The notes beneath the pieces are model-generated. The model saw only the letters and a list, made by a program, of their open reading frames with translations. It did not search any database and was not told where the DNA came from. DNA of 64,000 nt from Agrobacterium tumefaciens. GTDB lineage: Bacteria > Pseudomonadota > Alphaproteobacteria > Rhizobiales > Rhizobiaceae. Shown piece by piece: positions 43,453 to 52,933 of this stretch; the first letter of the stretch is position 1; each line of letters opens with the position of its first letter. The translations under genes were made by a program, and so were the position numbers. Location of the stretch: positions 39,234 to 103,233 of the forward strand of contig NZ_WJOK01000019.1 of the NCBI RefSeq assembly GCF_009649785.1, read 5' to 3'.

Positions 43453-44145
43453 TTAAGCAGTTTCCGGCAATTGCCAGTCGATAGGCTCGCGGCCATGGGA
43501 TACCAGGAAGGCGTTTGCCTTGGAAAAATGGCCATTGCCGAAAAAGCCGTTATGGGCCGAAAGCGGCGAAGGGTGCGGCGAGCGCAGCACGAGATGTTTT
43601 TTCTGGTCCACGAAAGCCGCCTTCTTCTGGGCATAGGAACCCCAGAGCAGGAACACCACATGCTCGCATTCGTCATTGACGGCGCGGATGACGGCATCGG
43701 TGAACTTTTCCCAGCCCTGCCCCTGATGCGAGGCAGCGCGCGATTCTTCCACCGTCAGCACGCTGTTGAGCAAAAGCACGCCCTGTTTCGCCCAGCTTTC
43801 CAGAAAACCGTGACTGACGGGGCGGATGCCCAGATCGCTCTGCAATTCCTTGTAGATATTGACGAGCGAGGGCGGAATGCGCACACCGGGCTGCACCGAA
43901 AAGCAAAGCCCATGTGCCTGGCCAACCCCATGATAGGGGTCCTGCCCCAGAATGACGACCTTGACCCTGTCGAGCGGGGTCAGATCCAGCGCCCGGAAAT
44001 ATTCGGCACCCTTGGGAAAGATGTGCTTGCCAGCAGTTTTCTCGGCAAGCAGGAAATCTTTGAGCTTCTGCATGTAGGGGCTGGCGAATTCGGTGGAAAG
44101 AACACGTTTCCAGCTGTCTTCGAGTTTGACGCCTGCCTCTGCCAT
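43453..44145 (-). CDS. ung: Uracil-DNA glycosylase (family 1)
   Basis: Removes uracil from DNA in base-excision repair; 230 residues, standard length. Catalytic Asp69 is in [27 protein letters not shown] and [13 protein letters not shown] supply the other active-site loops. ATG 44145 gives [12 protein letters not shown]. It starts 14 bases after the VOC gene on the same strand, so co-transcription is likely. Confidence 0.97.
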   Translation of the reverse strand: MAEAGVKLEDSWKRVLSTEFASPYMQKLKDFLLAEKTAGKHIFPKGAEYFRALDLTPLDRVKVVILGQDPYHGVGQAHGLCFSVQPGVRIPPSLVNIYKELQSDLGIRPVSHGFLESWAKQGVLLLNSVLTVEESRAASHQGQGWEKFTDAVIRAVNDECEHVVFLLWGSYAQKKAAFVDQKKHLVLRSPHPSPLSAHNGFFGNGHFSKANAFLVSHGREPIDWQLPETA

Positions 44146-44159
44146 GTTGTGCCTCTTTG

Positions 44160-44555
44160 TTACTTGAACCGGTTGCCGCGCTGCAGCACTTCGATCTTGT
44201 AGCCATCCGGATCGCAAATGAAGAAATATTTCGCGAAAGGCTGACCTTTATGGTCGGCTTCGATGATCTTGCCCGGAGACAGGCCAAGCTCGATGAAACG
44301 CTGATGTTCGGCATCCACATCGGCAACGCTGACCGCGAGATGGCCGTAGCCGTCACCCAGCGCATAGGGCACTTCGCGACCCCGGTTCACAGTCAGCTCC
44401 AGCTCGAAATCGCCTTCGGCATTGCTGAGATAGATCAGCGTGAAATTTTCGAACTCGGCACGTTCCGCAATCTCAAGCCCGAAAGCCTGCTTGTAAAACT
44501 CCACCGAACGCTTTTCTTCCAGCACCCGGACCATCGAGTGGATCAGCTTGGCCAT
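44160..44555 (-). CDS. Glyoxalase I-like VOC protein
   Basis: A 131-residue single-module VOC protein similar to lactoylglutathione lyase. [43 protein letters not shown] and [14 protein letters not shown] contain the metal-binding His and Glu positions. AAGGA precedes ATG 44555. Substrate methylglyoxal-glutathione is by family only. Confidence 0.85.
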   Translation of the reverse strand: MAKLIHSMVRVLEEKRSVEFYKQAFGLEIAERAEFENFTLIYLSNAEGDFELELTVNRGREVPYALGDGYGHLAVSVADVDAEHQRFIELGLSPGKIIEADHKGQPFAKYFFICDPDGYKIEVLQRGNRFK

Positions 44556-44814
44556 GGTGTTTTCCTTCTGCTTCTTATCTCGTCGTCGTCCGGTTGTGCT
44601 CCGGACATTGCGGACCAAGGGGATAAAGACAGAGGGCCGCGCTTTCAACCCTAAAGACGGATTAAGGAGCAGGGGAAACCGCCCGATCACGGCAAATGTG
44701 ATGGCGAAACAGTTGGCGCATGACCTGGGCACGCGGGCTTTCCGGTCAAAATGGCCCTCACATTTCGCCCCGCCGCTCTATCCTGAGTAGAGAACTCATG
44801 ATACCGGCATATCC

Positions 44815-45171
44815 ATGCGCCTTCTGTACCTCTGTCTTGGCTGGCTTATGGTCGCGACCGGCATCGTCGGCGCGTTTCTTCCCGTTTTGCCCACCACGCC
44901 TTTTCTGCTGCTGGCGCTCTGGTGCTTTTCCCGCTCCTCACCGAAACTCGAGGCGTGGCTTCTGACCCACCCCCGATTCGGCCCGTCGCTTCGGCAATGG
45001 CGCGAACGCGGCGCAATTGCCCGCAAGGCGAAGATTGCGGCCCTGTCGGCCATGTCTGCGAGTTACGCCGCCTTCTGGTTCCTGAGCGACCCGCCGGCTC
45101 TGCGCGCGGCAATCGTTGCCGCCGTCATGCTCGGCTCTGCACTCTTCATCGTCACCCGGCCGGAAAGCTGA
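44815..45171 (+). CDS. YbaN/DUF454 family membrane protein
   Basis: A 118-residue inner-membrane protein of unknown function. GWLMVATGIVGAFLPVLPTTPF is the conserved DUF454 N-terminus and LWCFSRSSPKLEAWLLTHP follows. Three to four membrane helices. It converges with the hmuV gene and is often, in my recollection, near heme-uptake genes in rhizobia. Confidence 0.88.
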   Translation: MRLLYLCLGWLMVATGIVGAFLPVLPTTPFLLLALWCFSRSSPKLEAWLLTHPRFGPSLRQWRERGAIARKAKIAALSAMSASYAAFWFLSDPPALRAAIVAAVMLGSALFIVTRPES

Positions 45172-45242
45172 GGCGACATCACCTTTAGAGCCGCATCGCA
45201 TTTCCTGACGGAAAACCGGGTTCCACTTTTCCTGGAAATACT

Positions 45243-46025
45243 CTAGCGATGCCTCGACTGCGGCAGCACATAAGGAATATGCCGCGCCGGCAGCCGTCCG
45301 ACGACGCCGCCAATGCCATAGACCCTTGCAATCGTCTCGTCGCTGATCGTGTCCAGCGATGGACCGCTCGCCGTTACCCGGCCGCCATGCATGACGATAA
45401 GTTGATCGGCAAATTCTGCCGCAAGGTTGAGATCGTGCAGGATGGCAAGCACGAGACCGCCGCCAATAGCGAAATCCCGCGCCGTTTCCAGCACCGCGAT
45501 CTGGTGGCCGATATCGAGACTGGCCGTCGGCTCATCGAGAAAGAGAGCCCGCACCTCGCCGTTTTCCACGGGATAGGGCACCTGGGCGAGAGCGCGGGCA
45601 AATTGCACGCGCTGCTGCTCGCCGCCAGACAGCATGTTGTAGGAGCGCTGCTCGAACCCGCGAAGCCCGGCCCTGGCGAGCGCCCGGCGGGCCTGCTCTT
45701 CCGGCGCGCGCGACCCTTGCGCGACAGCGCCCATGCGCACGATTTCGAGCGCGGTGAAAGGAAAGGCAAGCTGGGTATTCTGCGGCAACACGGCGCGGAT
45801 GCGCGCAAGCTGAACCGGCGTAAACAACGGCAGGGCAACATCATTATAGGTCACTGAACCGGCCTCGGCACGCATCTCGCCGGACAGAACCTTCATCAGC
45901 GTCGATTTGCCGGCACCGTTCGGACCGATAATGACGTTGACCTTGCCGGGCTTCAGATCGACGCAGACCTCGTCGAGCAGACGGCGGCCGGAGCGGATGA
46001 GGGTGAGGTTTTCGGCCTGGATCAT
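45243..46025 (-). CDS. hmuV: Heme ABC transporter ATP-binding protein HmuV
   Basis: Cytoplasmic ATPase, 260 residues. Walker A GPNGAGKST at about 34-42, signature LSGGEQQRVQFARAL, Walker B LFLDEPTASLDIGHQ and the switch His in AILHDLNLA. PVENGEVRALFLDEP is typical of HmuV. Its ATG overlaps the hmuU stop (ATGA). Last gene of hmuTUV. Confidence 0.93.
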   Translation of the reverse strand: MIQAENLTLIRSGRRLLDEVCVDLKPGKVNVIIGPNGAGKSTLMKVLSGEMRAEAGSVTYNDVALPLFTPVQLARIRAVLPQNTQLAFPFTALEIVRMGAVAQGSRAPEEQARRALARAGLRGFEQRSYNMLSGGEQQRVQFARALAQVPYPVENGEVRALFLDEPTASLDIGHQIAVLETARDFAIGGGLVLAILHDLNLAAEFADQLIVMHGGRVTASGPSLDTISDETIARVYGIGGVVGRLPARHIPYVLPQSRHR

Positions 46026-47110
46026 GACATGTTCCGCATGGAAAAACCGCCGCGGCCAAGCAGCAGGAACAGGAAGACCGGCGCGCCGATCAGCGCGGTG
46101 ACCACGCCGATGGGCAGTTCCGCCGGTGCCGCAACCGTGCGGGCAAAACTGTCGGCGAGAAGCAGAAGTGCGGCCCCGCCAAGTGCAGAGGCCGGCAGCA
46201 GGAAGCGGTGCGATGGGCCAATGGCAAGCCGCAGCAGATGCGGCACGACGATACCGACAAAACCGATGGAGCCGGCAGCCGCCACGCTTGCCCCGCAGGC
46301 AGCGGCAACGGCCAGAATGACGACTCGCTTCAGCCGCTGCACGGGAATGCCCATGTGAAAGGCCGCCGCATCGCCAAGGATCAGCGCATCCAGCCCCCTT
46401 GCGACAAAGGGAATGATGGCAAGCACGACGACGATGAAGGGCAAGGTGGCGAGAACCTTGGCAGGGGTGGCCCCACCAAGCGAACCGAGAGACCAGAAGG
46501 TGATGTCGCGGAGCGCCCGGTCATCGGCCACAAAAATCATCAGGCCGGTCAGCGCACCGCTGATCGCCGCAACCGCAATGCCGGCCAGAATAAGCGTCGT
46601 CGTGGAGGTGGCGCCATCCCTTGTGGCAATGACGTAAAGCAGCCAGGTGTTCAAAAGCCCGCCGAAAAACGCCATCAGCGGCAGAAAATGGGGGCCGAAA
46701 AATACGGCGACCGTTGCAAGCGCACCTTCCCCAAGAGAAATGGCCGCAACCGCAAAAAGTGCTGCACCCGAGGTGACACCGACAATGCCGGGATCGGCCA
46801 GCGGATTGCGGAAAAGACCCTGCATCATCGCGCCCGAGACGCCAAGCCCAGCACCGATCAACATGCCGAGCGCCGTGCGCGGCAGTCGCACCGCCTCGAG
46901 AATGACTTTATCACGCGCATCGAGTTGATCCGCGCTGCCAGTCAGATAGGCCCAGAGTTCGGAAATGCCGACACCCGTGGGCCCGCTGACGAGCGACACG
47001 CCGCAGGCAAACAGCAGGATGCAAACGAGCACGGCAAGGGTAACGACCCCCTGACGGGATCTGTCACCGGCAACCCTGCCCTCCGTGGAACTCAAGGCAG
47101 CAAGGCTCAC
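46022..47110 (-). CDS. hmuU: Heme ABC transporter permease HmuU
   Basis: FecCD-type permease, 362 residues, about ten helices. RLPRTALGMLIGAGLGVSGAMMQGLFRNPLADPGIVGV is the family core, here at about residue 75 onward. The start is GTG at 47110, which overlaps the hmuT stop (GTGA). Couples to HmuV. Confidence 0.93.
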   Translation of the reverse strand: MSLAALSSTEGRVAGDRSRQGVVTLAVLVCILLFACGVSLVSGPTGVGISELWAYLTGSADQLDARDKVILEAVRLPRTALGMLIGAGLGVSGAMMQGLFRNPLADPGIVGVTSGAALFAVAAISLGEGALATVAVFFGPHFLPLMAFFGGLLNTWLLYVIATRDGATSTTTLILAGIAVAAISGALTGLMIFVADDRALRDITFWSLGSLGGATPAKVLATLPFIVVVLAIIPFVARGLDALILGDAAAFHMGIPVQRLKRVVILAVAAACGASVAAAGSIGFVGIVVPHLLRLAIGPSHRFLLPASALGGAALLLLADSFARTVAAPAELPIGVVTALIGAPVFLFLLLGRGGFSMRNMS

Positions 47111-48000
47111 GGCTTCACCACATCAGGGTAGAGCTTGTGCGCCAGTTCACGACCGGCGGCGGGCGTGCGCGGGCCAAAACCGATGAGGTAAAGCCCGTCC
47201 ATGCTGATCAGCGCCTTCTCCGCAGCAGCCGGCGTGGACTGGAACGCGGGCAGCGCGAAAATCTCATCCGCCTTGCCGGCATGGTCGCCGCGCGCCATGG
47301 TCAGCACCACATCGGGCGCGGAGGCGATGACCGCCTCATCCGTCAAAGGCTTGTACCCGCTGATTTCCTGCGCGGCATTGATGCCGCCGGCCATTTCGAT
47401 GATCGCCGCCGCTTCGGTGCCCTTGCCCGCCGCCATGATGCGACCGCCCGCGCTGGAGAGCACGAAGAGCACACGCTTCCTGTTCTTTTCCGGCACGGCT
47501 GAGACGTCCTTGGCGAGCACATCAAGCCCGGCTTTGGTTTCCGCGGCCAATGCCTTTGCCTTGTCGGCAAGACCAACTGCCGCACCGACATCCTCGATCT
47601 TCCTGGGGATGGCGTCGCCGCTCGGCGGGGTATCGACGGTGACGAAAGGCACCGCACTGGCCTTGAGGATGGCAACGACATCCGCCGGGCCGGACCCGTC
47701 TTCAGACAGGATGAGATCGGGCTTCTGCGACAGAATGCCCTCCGACGAGAGCGCCCGCATATAGCCGATATCGGGCTTGGACAGCACGTCCGCCGGATAG
47801 CTGCTGGTGCTGTCACGCGCAACGATGCGGTCGCTCGCGCCAAGCGCATAAAGGATTTCCGTTACCGTGCCGCCGACTGCAACGATGCGTTTCGCCTCCG
47901 GATTGCCCTTGTCCGAAGCTCTAGCTCCGGGCGCGGCAACGGCGATGACGGCGGGCACGAGGGCGGCGAAAACGAACGAGCGAAGGCTTAAATTCAACAT
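47107..48000 (-). CDS. hmuT: Periplasmic heme-binding protein HmuT
   Basis: Substrate-binding protein of 297 residues. A signal peptide of about 29 residues (GARA/SD) precedes AKRIVAVGGTVTEILYALGA. Tyr68 in ARDSTSSYPAD is at the position of the heme-ligand Tyr of HmuT/PhuT proteins. AGGA precedes ATG 48000; the GTG at 48018 is an alternative. First gene of hmuTUV, divergent from the heme-degradation genes. hmuS and the outer-membrane receptor are not in the window. Confidence 0.92.
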   Translation of the reverse strand: MLNLSLRSFVFAALVPAVIAVAAPGARASDKGNPEAKRIVAVGGTVTEILYALGASDRIVARDSTSSYPADVLSKPDIGYMRALSSEGILSQKPDLILSEDGSGPADVVAILKASAVPFVTVDTPPSGDAIPRKIEDVGAAVGLADKAKALAAETKAGLDVLAKDVSAVPEKNRKRVLFVLSSAGGRIMAAGKGTEAAAIIEMAGGINAAQEISGYKPLTDEAVIASAPDVVLTMARGDHAGKADEIFALPAFQSTPAAAEKALISMDGLYLIGFGPRTPAAGRELAHKLYPDVVKP

Positions 48001-48056
48001 GACGCTATCCTGAAACACAAGCTGGCACGGGCGGATACGGGATTGCCCATCTTATT

Positions 48057-48068
48057 TAACTTGAGTTA
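48057..48068. promoter_or_regulatory. Imperfect palindrome in the hmuT-hmuQ intergenic region
   Basis: TAACT-TG-AGTTA lies in the AT-rich divergent control region. It could be an iron-responsive operator (RirA or Irr), but it does not match a consensus I know well. Confidence 0.3.
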
Positions 48069-48196
48069 TTTGCACATGTTTATAGAAGGCGCAATCGATA
48101 AGTGGAGTAAAATTGTTCGCTTTATCGTCAACCTCTTTCCATCCACGCTTCGGCTGGATATCCTGACTGCAACTGTAAACTTAAAGGGAGATTTCC

Positions 48197-48544
48197 ATGT
48201 TTATCGCAATGAACCGTTTTCGCGTCGTACCGGGCTATGAGGATACCTTCGAATCCATCTGGCGCGAGCGCAAATCGCACCTGAGCGAGCTGCCGGGCTA
48301 TATCGAATTTCACATGCTCAAAGGCCCGAAGGCGGATGACCACACGCTCTATGCCTCGCACACCGTCTGGGCCACCAAGGACGATTTCCTGAGCTGGACC
48401 AAATCCGAACAGTTCCGTGCCGCCCATGCCAAGGCCGGTGAGAACCGTGGCAAGGTCGAATATCTTTCCGGCCCGCATTTCGAAGGTTTTGACGTCATCA
48501 TCCACGAAGACAAGAATGGCGAACGCCGTTCGATTGCCGCCTGA
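48197..48544 (+). CDS. IsdG-type heme-degrading monooxygenase (HmuQ/HmuD-like)
   Basis: A 115-residue antibiotic-biosynthesis-monooxygenase fold protein. Asn6, Trp67 and His77 occupy the same places as the catalytic Asn, Trp and His of IsdG, so heme ring opening is likely. MFIAMNRFRVV and LSWTKSEQFRAAHAKAGE carry them. GGGAGA precedes the ATG. It is divergent from hmuTUV, followed by hutX nine bases later. Bradyrhizobium HmuQ and HmuD are the closest named proteins I recall. Confidence 0.88.
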   Translation: MFIAMNRFRVVPGYEDTFESIWRERKSHLSELPGYIEFHMLKGPKADDHTLYASHTVWATKDDFLSWTKSEQFRAAHAKAGENRGKVEYLSGPHFEGFDVIIHEDKNGERRSIAA

Positions 48545-48553
48545 GGCTCGCCG

Positions 48554-49075
48554 ATGAGCATTGCAGCCCAAAAGACCGATGACCGGCAGGCCCGCGCTGC
48601 CGCAGCACTTGCCGAAAAGCCTGACGGCATCGTGGAAGCCATTGCCGCCAAGGCAGAGGTGACATCAGCCGAAGTTCTGGCGATCCTGCCGCAAGGTGCG
48701 GCCGTTTCGGCTGGTTCCGATCAGTTCGACGCGATCTGGAACGAGATGCGCGGCTGGGGCGAAGTCCTGATGATCGTCCAGACCGGCGATATCGTGCTGG
48801 AAGTGCCGGGCGACCTGCCAGAGGGCAGCGAAAGCCACGGCTGGTTCAACATCCACGGTGACAGCCCCATCGGCGGCCACATCAAGAAGGACAATTGCAC
48901 TGGCATCACCTTCGTCGATCGCGGCTTTCACGGCCGACGCTCCTGTTCCGTCTGGTTCATGAATGCCGCCGGCGGCGCCATGTTCAAGATTTTCGTCCGT
49001 CGCGACGAAAACAAGGAACTGCGTGGCGATCAGCTGGCCAAGTTCGAAGCGCTGCGGGACAGTTTCCGTGCCTAA
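48554..49075 (+). CDS. hutX: Heme utilization carrier protein HutX/HugX
   Basis: A 173-residue cytosolic heme carrier. The conserved part runs from WGEVLMIVQTGDIVLEVPG through SHGWFNIHGDSPIGGHIK to GRRSCSVWFMNAAGGAMFKIFVRRDENKEL, typical of the HugX/HuvX family. It starts nine bases after the monooxygenase stop, so both are one operon. The likely job is to take imported heme to the monooxygenase. Confidence 0.9.
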   Translation: MSIAAQKTDDRQARAAAALAEKPDGIVEAIAAKAEVTSAEVLAILPQGAAVSAGSDQFDAIWNEMRGWGEVLMIVQTGDIVLEVPGDLPEGSESHGWFNIHGDSPIGGHIKKDNCTGITFVDRGFHGRRSCSVWFMNAAGGAMFKIFVRRDENKELRGDQLAKFEALRDSFRA

Positions 49076-49230
49076 GTGAATGGGAGGCTGCTGGTGGTGG
49101 CCTCCCTCCTTTCTCATCAATCCGCGATGGCTCAGCCCCACTCGTGAGGAGACATTCACCGGTTCATCGCCCGTTCAGTGCCGTTTTTTATCATCCGCTG
49201 AAATTCGATCAGCAGCACGGAGCAAGCACC

Positions 49231-50007
49231 ATGAACGACCGCCAGCCACTTCTTTCGCGCCGGAATTTCGCAGGGCTCCTCGCGCTTGCACCGCTTTTTG
49301 CAGCGGGCGGTGCGGCTGCCGCACCCGCAAGCCTGCGCGGCAGCGTTTCCTATCGCGAGCGGATCGCCCTGCCGCCGGGCGCGACTGTTATAGTGCGCCT
49401 CATCGATGTCTCGCTGGCGGACGCGCCTTCGCAGACGATCGCCGAAACCACCATACGCCCGCGTGGGCAGGTGCCGGTACCCTTCGTTTTGCGTTATGAC
49501 GACCGCGACATCCGTGGCCGCCGCTCCTATGCGCTCAGCGCCGAAATCCGCGAGGGCGACCAGCTGCTCTTCACCACAACGCGCCGTTACTCGGTTCTGG
49601 CCGGTGGGCGTGACGACACCGATCTCGTTCTGGAACGGGTGGCGGCGGCTCCAGGCAGGCCGGAGCCGCAGGCTGGCATTGAGGGGCGCTGGCTGGTGCA
49701 GGAAATCCGTGGCGAAAGGGTTCGCGGCCGCCGCGAGGCAACGCTGGAAATTTCCCGCGAGGGCCGCGTTTCCGGCAACGCCGGCTGCAACGGCATCGGC
49801 GGCGAGGTGAAGATAAGCCGCAACCGCGTCGATTTCGGCCGGATGATTTCCACCCAGATGGCCTGCGCTCCTGACATCATGCGCCAGGAAAGGCAGTTCA
49901 TCGAAGCGCTGGAAGGTGCCCGCTCCTTCCGGCTCGAGCCGCGCCGCGGCACGCTGGAGTTGATCGACGGCCGCGGCCGCCCGGCCATGCGCCTGCGCCG
50001 CGCCTGA
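49231..50007 (+). CDS. YbaY-like plus META domain exported protein
   Basis: A 258-residue envelope protein. The N-terminus has a twin-Arg signal (SRRNFAGLLALAPLF). Residues about 35-135 form a YbaY/Lipoprotein_15-like domain (LRGSVSYRERIALPPGATVIV), and 150-250 a META/HslJ domain (GRWLVQEIRGERV, SGNAGCNGIGGEVK, FGRMISTQMAC). Function unknown; META proteins are often stress related. ACGGAG precedes ATG 49231. Confidence 0.82.
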   Translation: MNDRQPLLSRRNFAGLLALAPLFAAGGAAAAPASLRGSVSYRERIALPPGATVIVRLIDVSLADAPSQTIAETTIRPRGQVPVPFVLRYDDRDIRGRRSYALSAEIREGDQLLFTTTRRYSVLAGGRDDTDLVLERVAAAPGRPEPQAGIEGRWLVQEIRGERVRGRREATLEISREGRVSGNAGCNGIGGEVKISRNRVDFGRMISTQMACAPDIMRQERQFIEALEGARSFRLEPRRGTLELIDGRGRPAMRLRRA

Positions 50008-50201
50008 GAGTGGTAACGGCAGGCGGCAACGCCTGCCGCCGCCGTGCTGGCCGTGGAACATTCCATGTCGCTTCCGGCACGGCGCGGCCCCTTTTCCCGT
50101 CTTATGACTTTGCTGCACTCGTCTTGGCGCTTTGCTCCGCCACAGAGCTGCGCTATGGAACGCGCCAACTGCGCCGGTTCAAAGTCTTTGAGGGAAAACG
50201 A

Positions 50202-51086
50202 ATGACAACCTATGTTCTGACAGTAGCCTGCAAATCGACCCGCGGCATCGTCGCCGCGATTTCCGGTTATCTGGCGGAAAAGGGCTGCAACATCGTCGAC
50301 AGTTCGCAGTTTGACGACCTCGAGACCGGCAAGTTCTTCATGCGCGTTTCCTTCATTTCCGAAGAGGGCGCGACGATGCAGGCCATCACCGAGGGCTTTA
50401 AGCCGGTGGCGGAAAAATTCGGCATGGAAGCCCGCATCTATAGCGACGGCCAGCGCATGAAAACACTTCTGATGGTGTCGCGCTTCGGCCATTGCCTCAA
50501 CGATCTGCTCTACCGCTGGAAGATCGGCGCGCTGCCGATCGATATCGTCGGCGTCGTCTCCAACCATTTCGAATATCAGAAAGTGGTGGTCAACCACGAT
50601 ATTCCCTTCCACCACATCAAGGTAACGAAGGAAAACAAGCCGCAGGCCGAAGCGCAGCTGATGGACCTGATCGAGACCAGCGGCACCGAACTGGTGGTGC
50701 TGGCGCGTTACATGCAGGTGCTGTCCGATAACATGTGCCGCAAGATGTCGGGCCGGATAATCAACATCCACCACTCCTTCCTGCCATCCTTCAAGGGCGC
50801 CAACCCCTACAAGCAGGCCTATGACCGCGGCGTAAAGCTGATCGGCGCGACAGCCCATTACGTCACCGCCGATCTGGACGAAGGCCCGATCATCGAGCAG
50901 GACACGGTGCGCGTCACCCATGCCCAATCTGCCGAAGACTATGTCTCTCTTGGCCGTGATGTGGAAAGCCAGGTACTGGCACGCGCCATCCATGCCCACA
51001 TCCACCACCGCACTTTCATCAACGGCAACCGCACCGTAGTCTTCCCGCCAAGCCCGGGCAGCTACGCTTCGGAACGGATGGGCTAA
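50202..51086 (+). CDS. purU: Formyltetrahydrofolate deformylase PurU
   Basis: Releases formate from 10-formyl-tetrahydrofolate; 294 residues. The N-terminal ACT domain (about 1-80, TTYVLTVACKSTRGIVAAIS) precedes the formyl-transferase-type catalytic domain with IINIHHSFLPSFKGANPY and GATAHYVTADLDEGPIIEQD. AGGGAAA precedes ATG 50202. It stands alone. Confidence 0.95.
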   Translation: MTTYVLTVACKSTRGIVAAISGYLAEKGCNIVDSSQFDDLETGKFFMRVSFISEEGATMQAITEGFKPVAEKFGMEARIYSDGQRMKTLLMVSRFGHCLNDLLYRWKIGALPIDIVGVVSNHFEYQKVVVNHDIPFHHIKVTKENKPQAEAQLMDLIETSGTELVVLARYMQVLSDNMCRKMSGRIINIHHSFLPSFKGANPYKQAYDRGVKLIGATAHYVTADLDEGPIIEQDTVRVTHAQSAEDYVSLGRDVESQVLARAIHAHIHHRTFINGNRTVVFPPSPGSYASERMG

Positions 51087-51184
51087 TACGCCACGAAAAC
51101 AACGCGGAATTATTTTTACCGACCGGCAACCGAGCATCCCATGTGACCGTTTCTTCACTGTAGCCCAACAGCGAGGTCTCTCAC

Positions 51185-51514
51185 ATGAAAAAACTCGTCA
51201 TTGCCGGCGCCGCGTTTCTCATCGCGGCGGGGTCCAGCTTCGCCCAGCAGCCGCCACCACCGCCGGGACCGGCGGACGCTGGTTCAAGGGCGGATGCGCC
51301 GCCGCCACCTCCTCCGCCCGGCCCTGGTGGCCCGAGGGAAGCAGGCTGGCGGGACGGCCCGCATGGCAAGAGAATGCCACCCCCGCCCTCCAAGGCAGCG
51401 CATTTCAGGATTGAAGACGGCGAGCGCAAAATCGACGTCAAATGTGCCGATGACGAGCCGATGAAGGCCTGCGCTGACATCATGATGCAGATTATCGACA
51501 AGATGAACGAATAG
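51185..51514 (+). CDS. Small exported proline-rich protein
   Basis: A 109-residue protein of unknown function. A signal peptide of about 20 residues (AAGSSFA) is followed by two poly-proline stretches (QPPPPPGPADAG, APPPPPPPGPGG). The C-terminus (FRIEDGERKIDVKCADDEP and KACADIMMQIIDKM) is a small helical domain with two Cys. GAGG lies upstream of the ATG. It converges with tctE. Confidence 0.7.
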   Translation: MKKLVIAGAAFLIAAGSSFAQQPPPPPGPADAGSRADAPPPPPPPGPGGPREAGWRDGPHGKRMPPPPSKAAHFRIEDGERKIDVKCADDEPMKACADIMMQIIDKMNE

Positions 51515-51556
51515 GACCGCGAGTCTCATCCAAGGGGACGGCGCAGCAGTGCCGCC

Positions 51557-52933
51557 TCAGGAAAACTCCACCCGGGCCCTTAAGCCCCGCCCGCCCGCGC
51601 CGTCCTCCAGCATCAGTCGCCCGCCGAACAGCCCGGCGATCTCCTCGATGATCGCAAGGCCGAGGCCGGCGCCGGGGGCGGCGTTGGCTTCGCCGCGGGC
51701 GAAGCGCTGGCGCACCATGGCGCGTTTTTCCGTGGGTATGCCGGGGCCGTTATCTTCCACTTCCAGCCAGACGGCGCCCGCTTGCCTGCCGACGCGCACG
51801 GTGACTTCCGCACCACGCCCCGCGTAGTTGATGGCATTGGAAACGAGATTGCCGATCAGTTCACCGATAAGGAGCGGCTCGGCGAGAATTGTCGCTTCGC
51901 CCTCGCCTTCGAAACCGAGATCGATGCCGGCGTCGGCCGCGCGTGGCACGAAATCTGCCGTCACGTTTTGCGCCACCGCCACGAGGTCGATCTCGGAAAA
52001 ATCATGTTTTTCGCTCGAACCGGCAGCATCGATATTGGCCATGCGCAGCAACTGGGCGAGGATGTGTTCGGCATGGGCCACCGAAGCGCCGCCCTTGCGC
52101 GCCGCCGCCTGCGCGTCTTCGAGACTTGCGGCGCGGGCGGAAAGCGCAAGCTGGGTGCTGATGATGGCAAGCGGCGTGCGCAATTGATGGCTGGCATTAC
52201 CGGTGAAATGCCTGAGCGCATCGAGCGCCGATTGCAGCCGCACCATGAAGGAATTGACCGTTTCCACCAGATTTTCCACCTCCACCGGCACGGATTGCCG
52301 GATTGGATGCAGGTCGTTGGGGCTGCGCTCGGCAATCGCTTCGCTGAGCCGGTAAAGCGGCCGGAGCGAAATCGTCACCGCGATCCAGACAATGATCGCC
52401 GCGCCCACGATCATGAACAGCAGGCGCAAGGCCGAGCGCAGGATGATGGCTTGCGCAAGCTGGCTGCGGGCGATCGTCGTTTCAGCCACCGTCACGGAAA
52501 AGGGCACGGAATTGATGCCGGTGGAGGCAAAACGGCGGATCGCGGCGATGCGGATCGGCTCGTCACGAAACACTGCGTCGCGATAGGCAGGCGTTTCTCC
52601 GGCCGGATTCTCCACCGTCGGCAGGTTCTGGTAACCGGTGAGAAATTGCCCGTTTGGCCCGTCGACACGATAAAACACCCGGTCCTGTGCCGCCGATGTC
52701 AGCATTTCCAGCGCAACATAGGGAATATCGACCTCCAGCGAGCCGTCTTCGGCCACCACCACCCGCTCGGCAATCGCAAGCGCGGAACCTGACAGCACCC
52801 GGTCGGAGACGACATTGGCCGTATTGACCGCCTCGCGCCAGGTATCAGTGAGCGCAACGCAGCCGATGATGGCGGTGGAGATGAGAAGCCAGCCTAAAAG
52901 ACGCCGCCTGAGCGAATAGGCGGCCTGTCTCAT
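51557..52933 (-). CDS. tctE: Sensor histidine kinase TctE
   Basis: A 458-residue membrane kinase. Two membrane helices (about 13-30 and 170-195) flank a periplasmic 2CSK_N-type sensor domain. HAMP, HisKA with the His in ASHQLRTPLAIIST, and HATPase with VSNAINYAGRG and DNGPGIPTEK follow. It overlaps tctD (ATGA). Regulates the tricarboxylate transporter genes beside it. Citrate is the expected ligand by family. Confidence 0.9.
   Translation of the reverse strand: MRQAAYSLRRRLLGWLLISTAIIGCVALTDTWREAVNTANVVSDRVLSGSALAIAERVVVAEDGSLEVDIPYVALEMLTSAAQDRVFYRVDGPNGQFLTGYQNLPTVENPAGETPAYRDAVFRDEPIRIAAIRRFASTGINSVPFSVTVAETTIARSQLAQAIILRSALRLLFMIVGAAIIVWIAVTISLRPLYRLSEAIAERSPNDLHPIRQSVPVEVENLVETVNSFMVRLQSALDALRHFTGNASHQLRTPLAIISTQLALSARAASLEDAQAAARKGGASVAHAEHILAQLLRMANIDAAGSSEKHDFSEIDLVAVAQNVTADFVPRAADAGIDLGFEGEGEATILAEPLLIGELIGNLVSNAINYAGRGAEVTVRVGRQAGAVWLEVEDNGPGIPTEKRAMVRQRFARGEANAAPGAGLGLAIIEEIAGLFGGRLMLEDGAGGRGLRARVEFS

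Noticed and set aside
49587..51158. 523-codon minus-strand open frame
   Set aside because: It lies across two well-supported plus-strand genes, the META-domain gene and purU.
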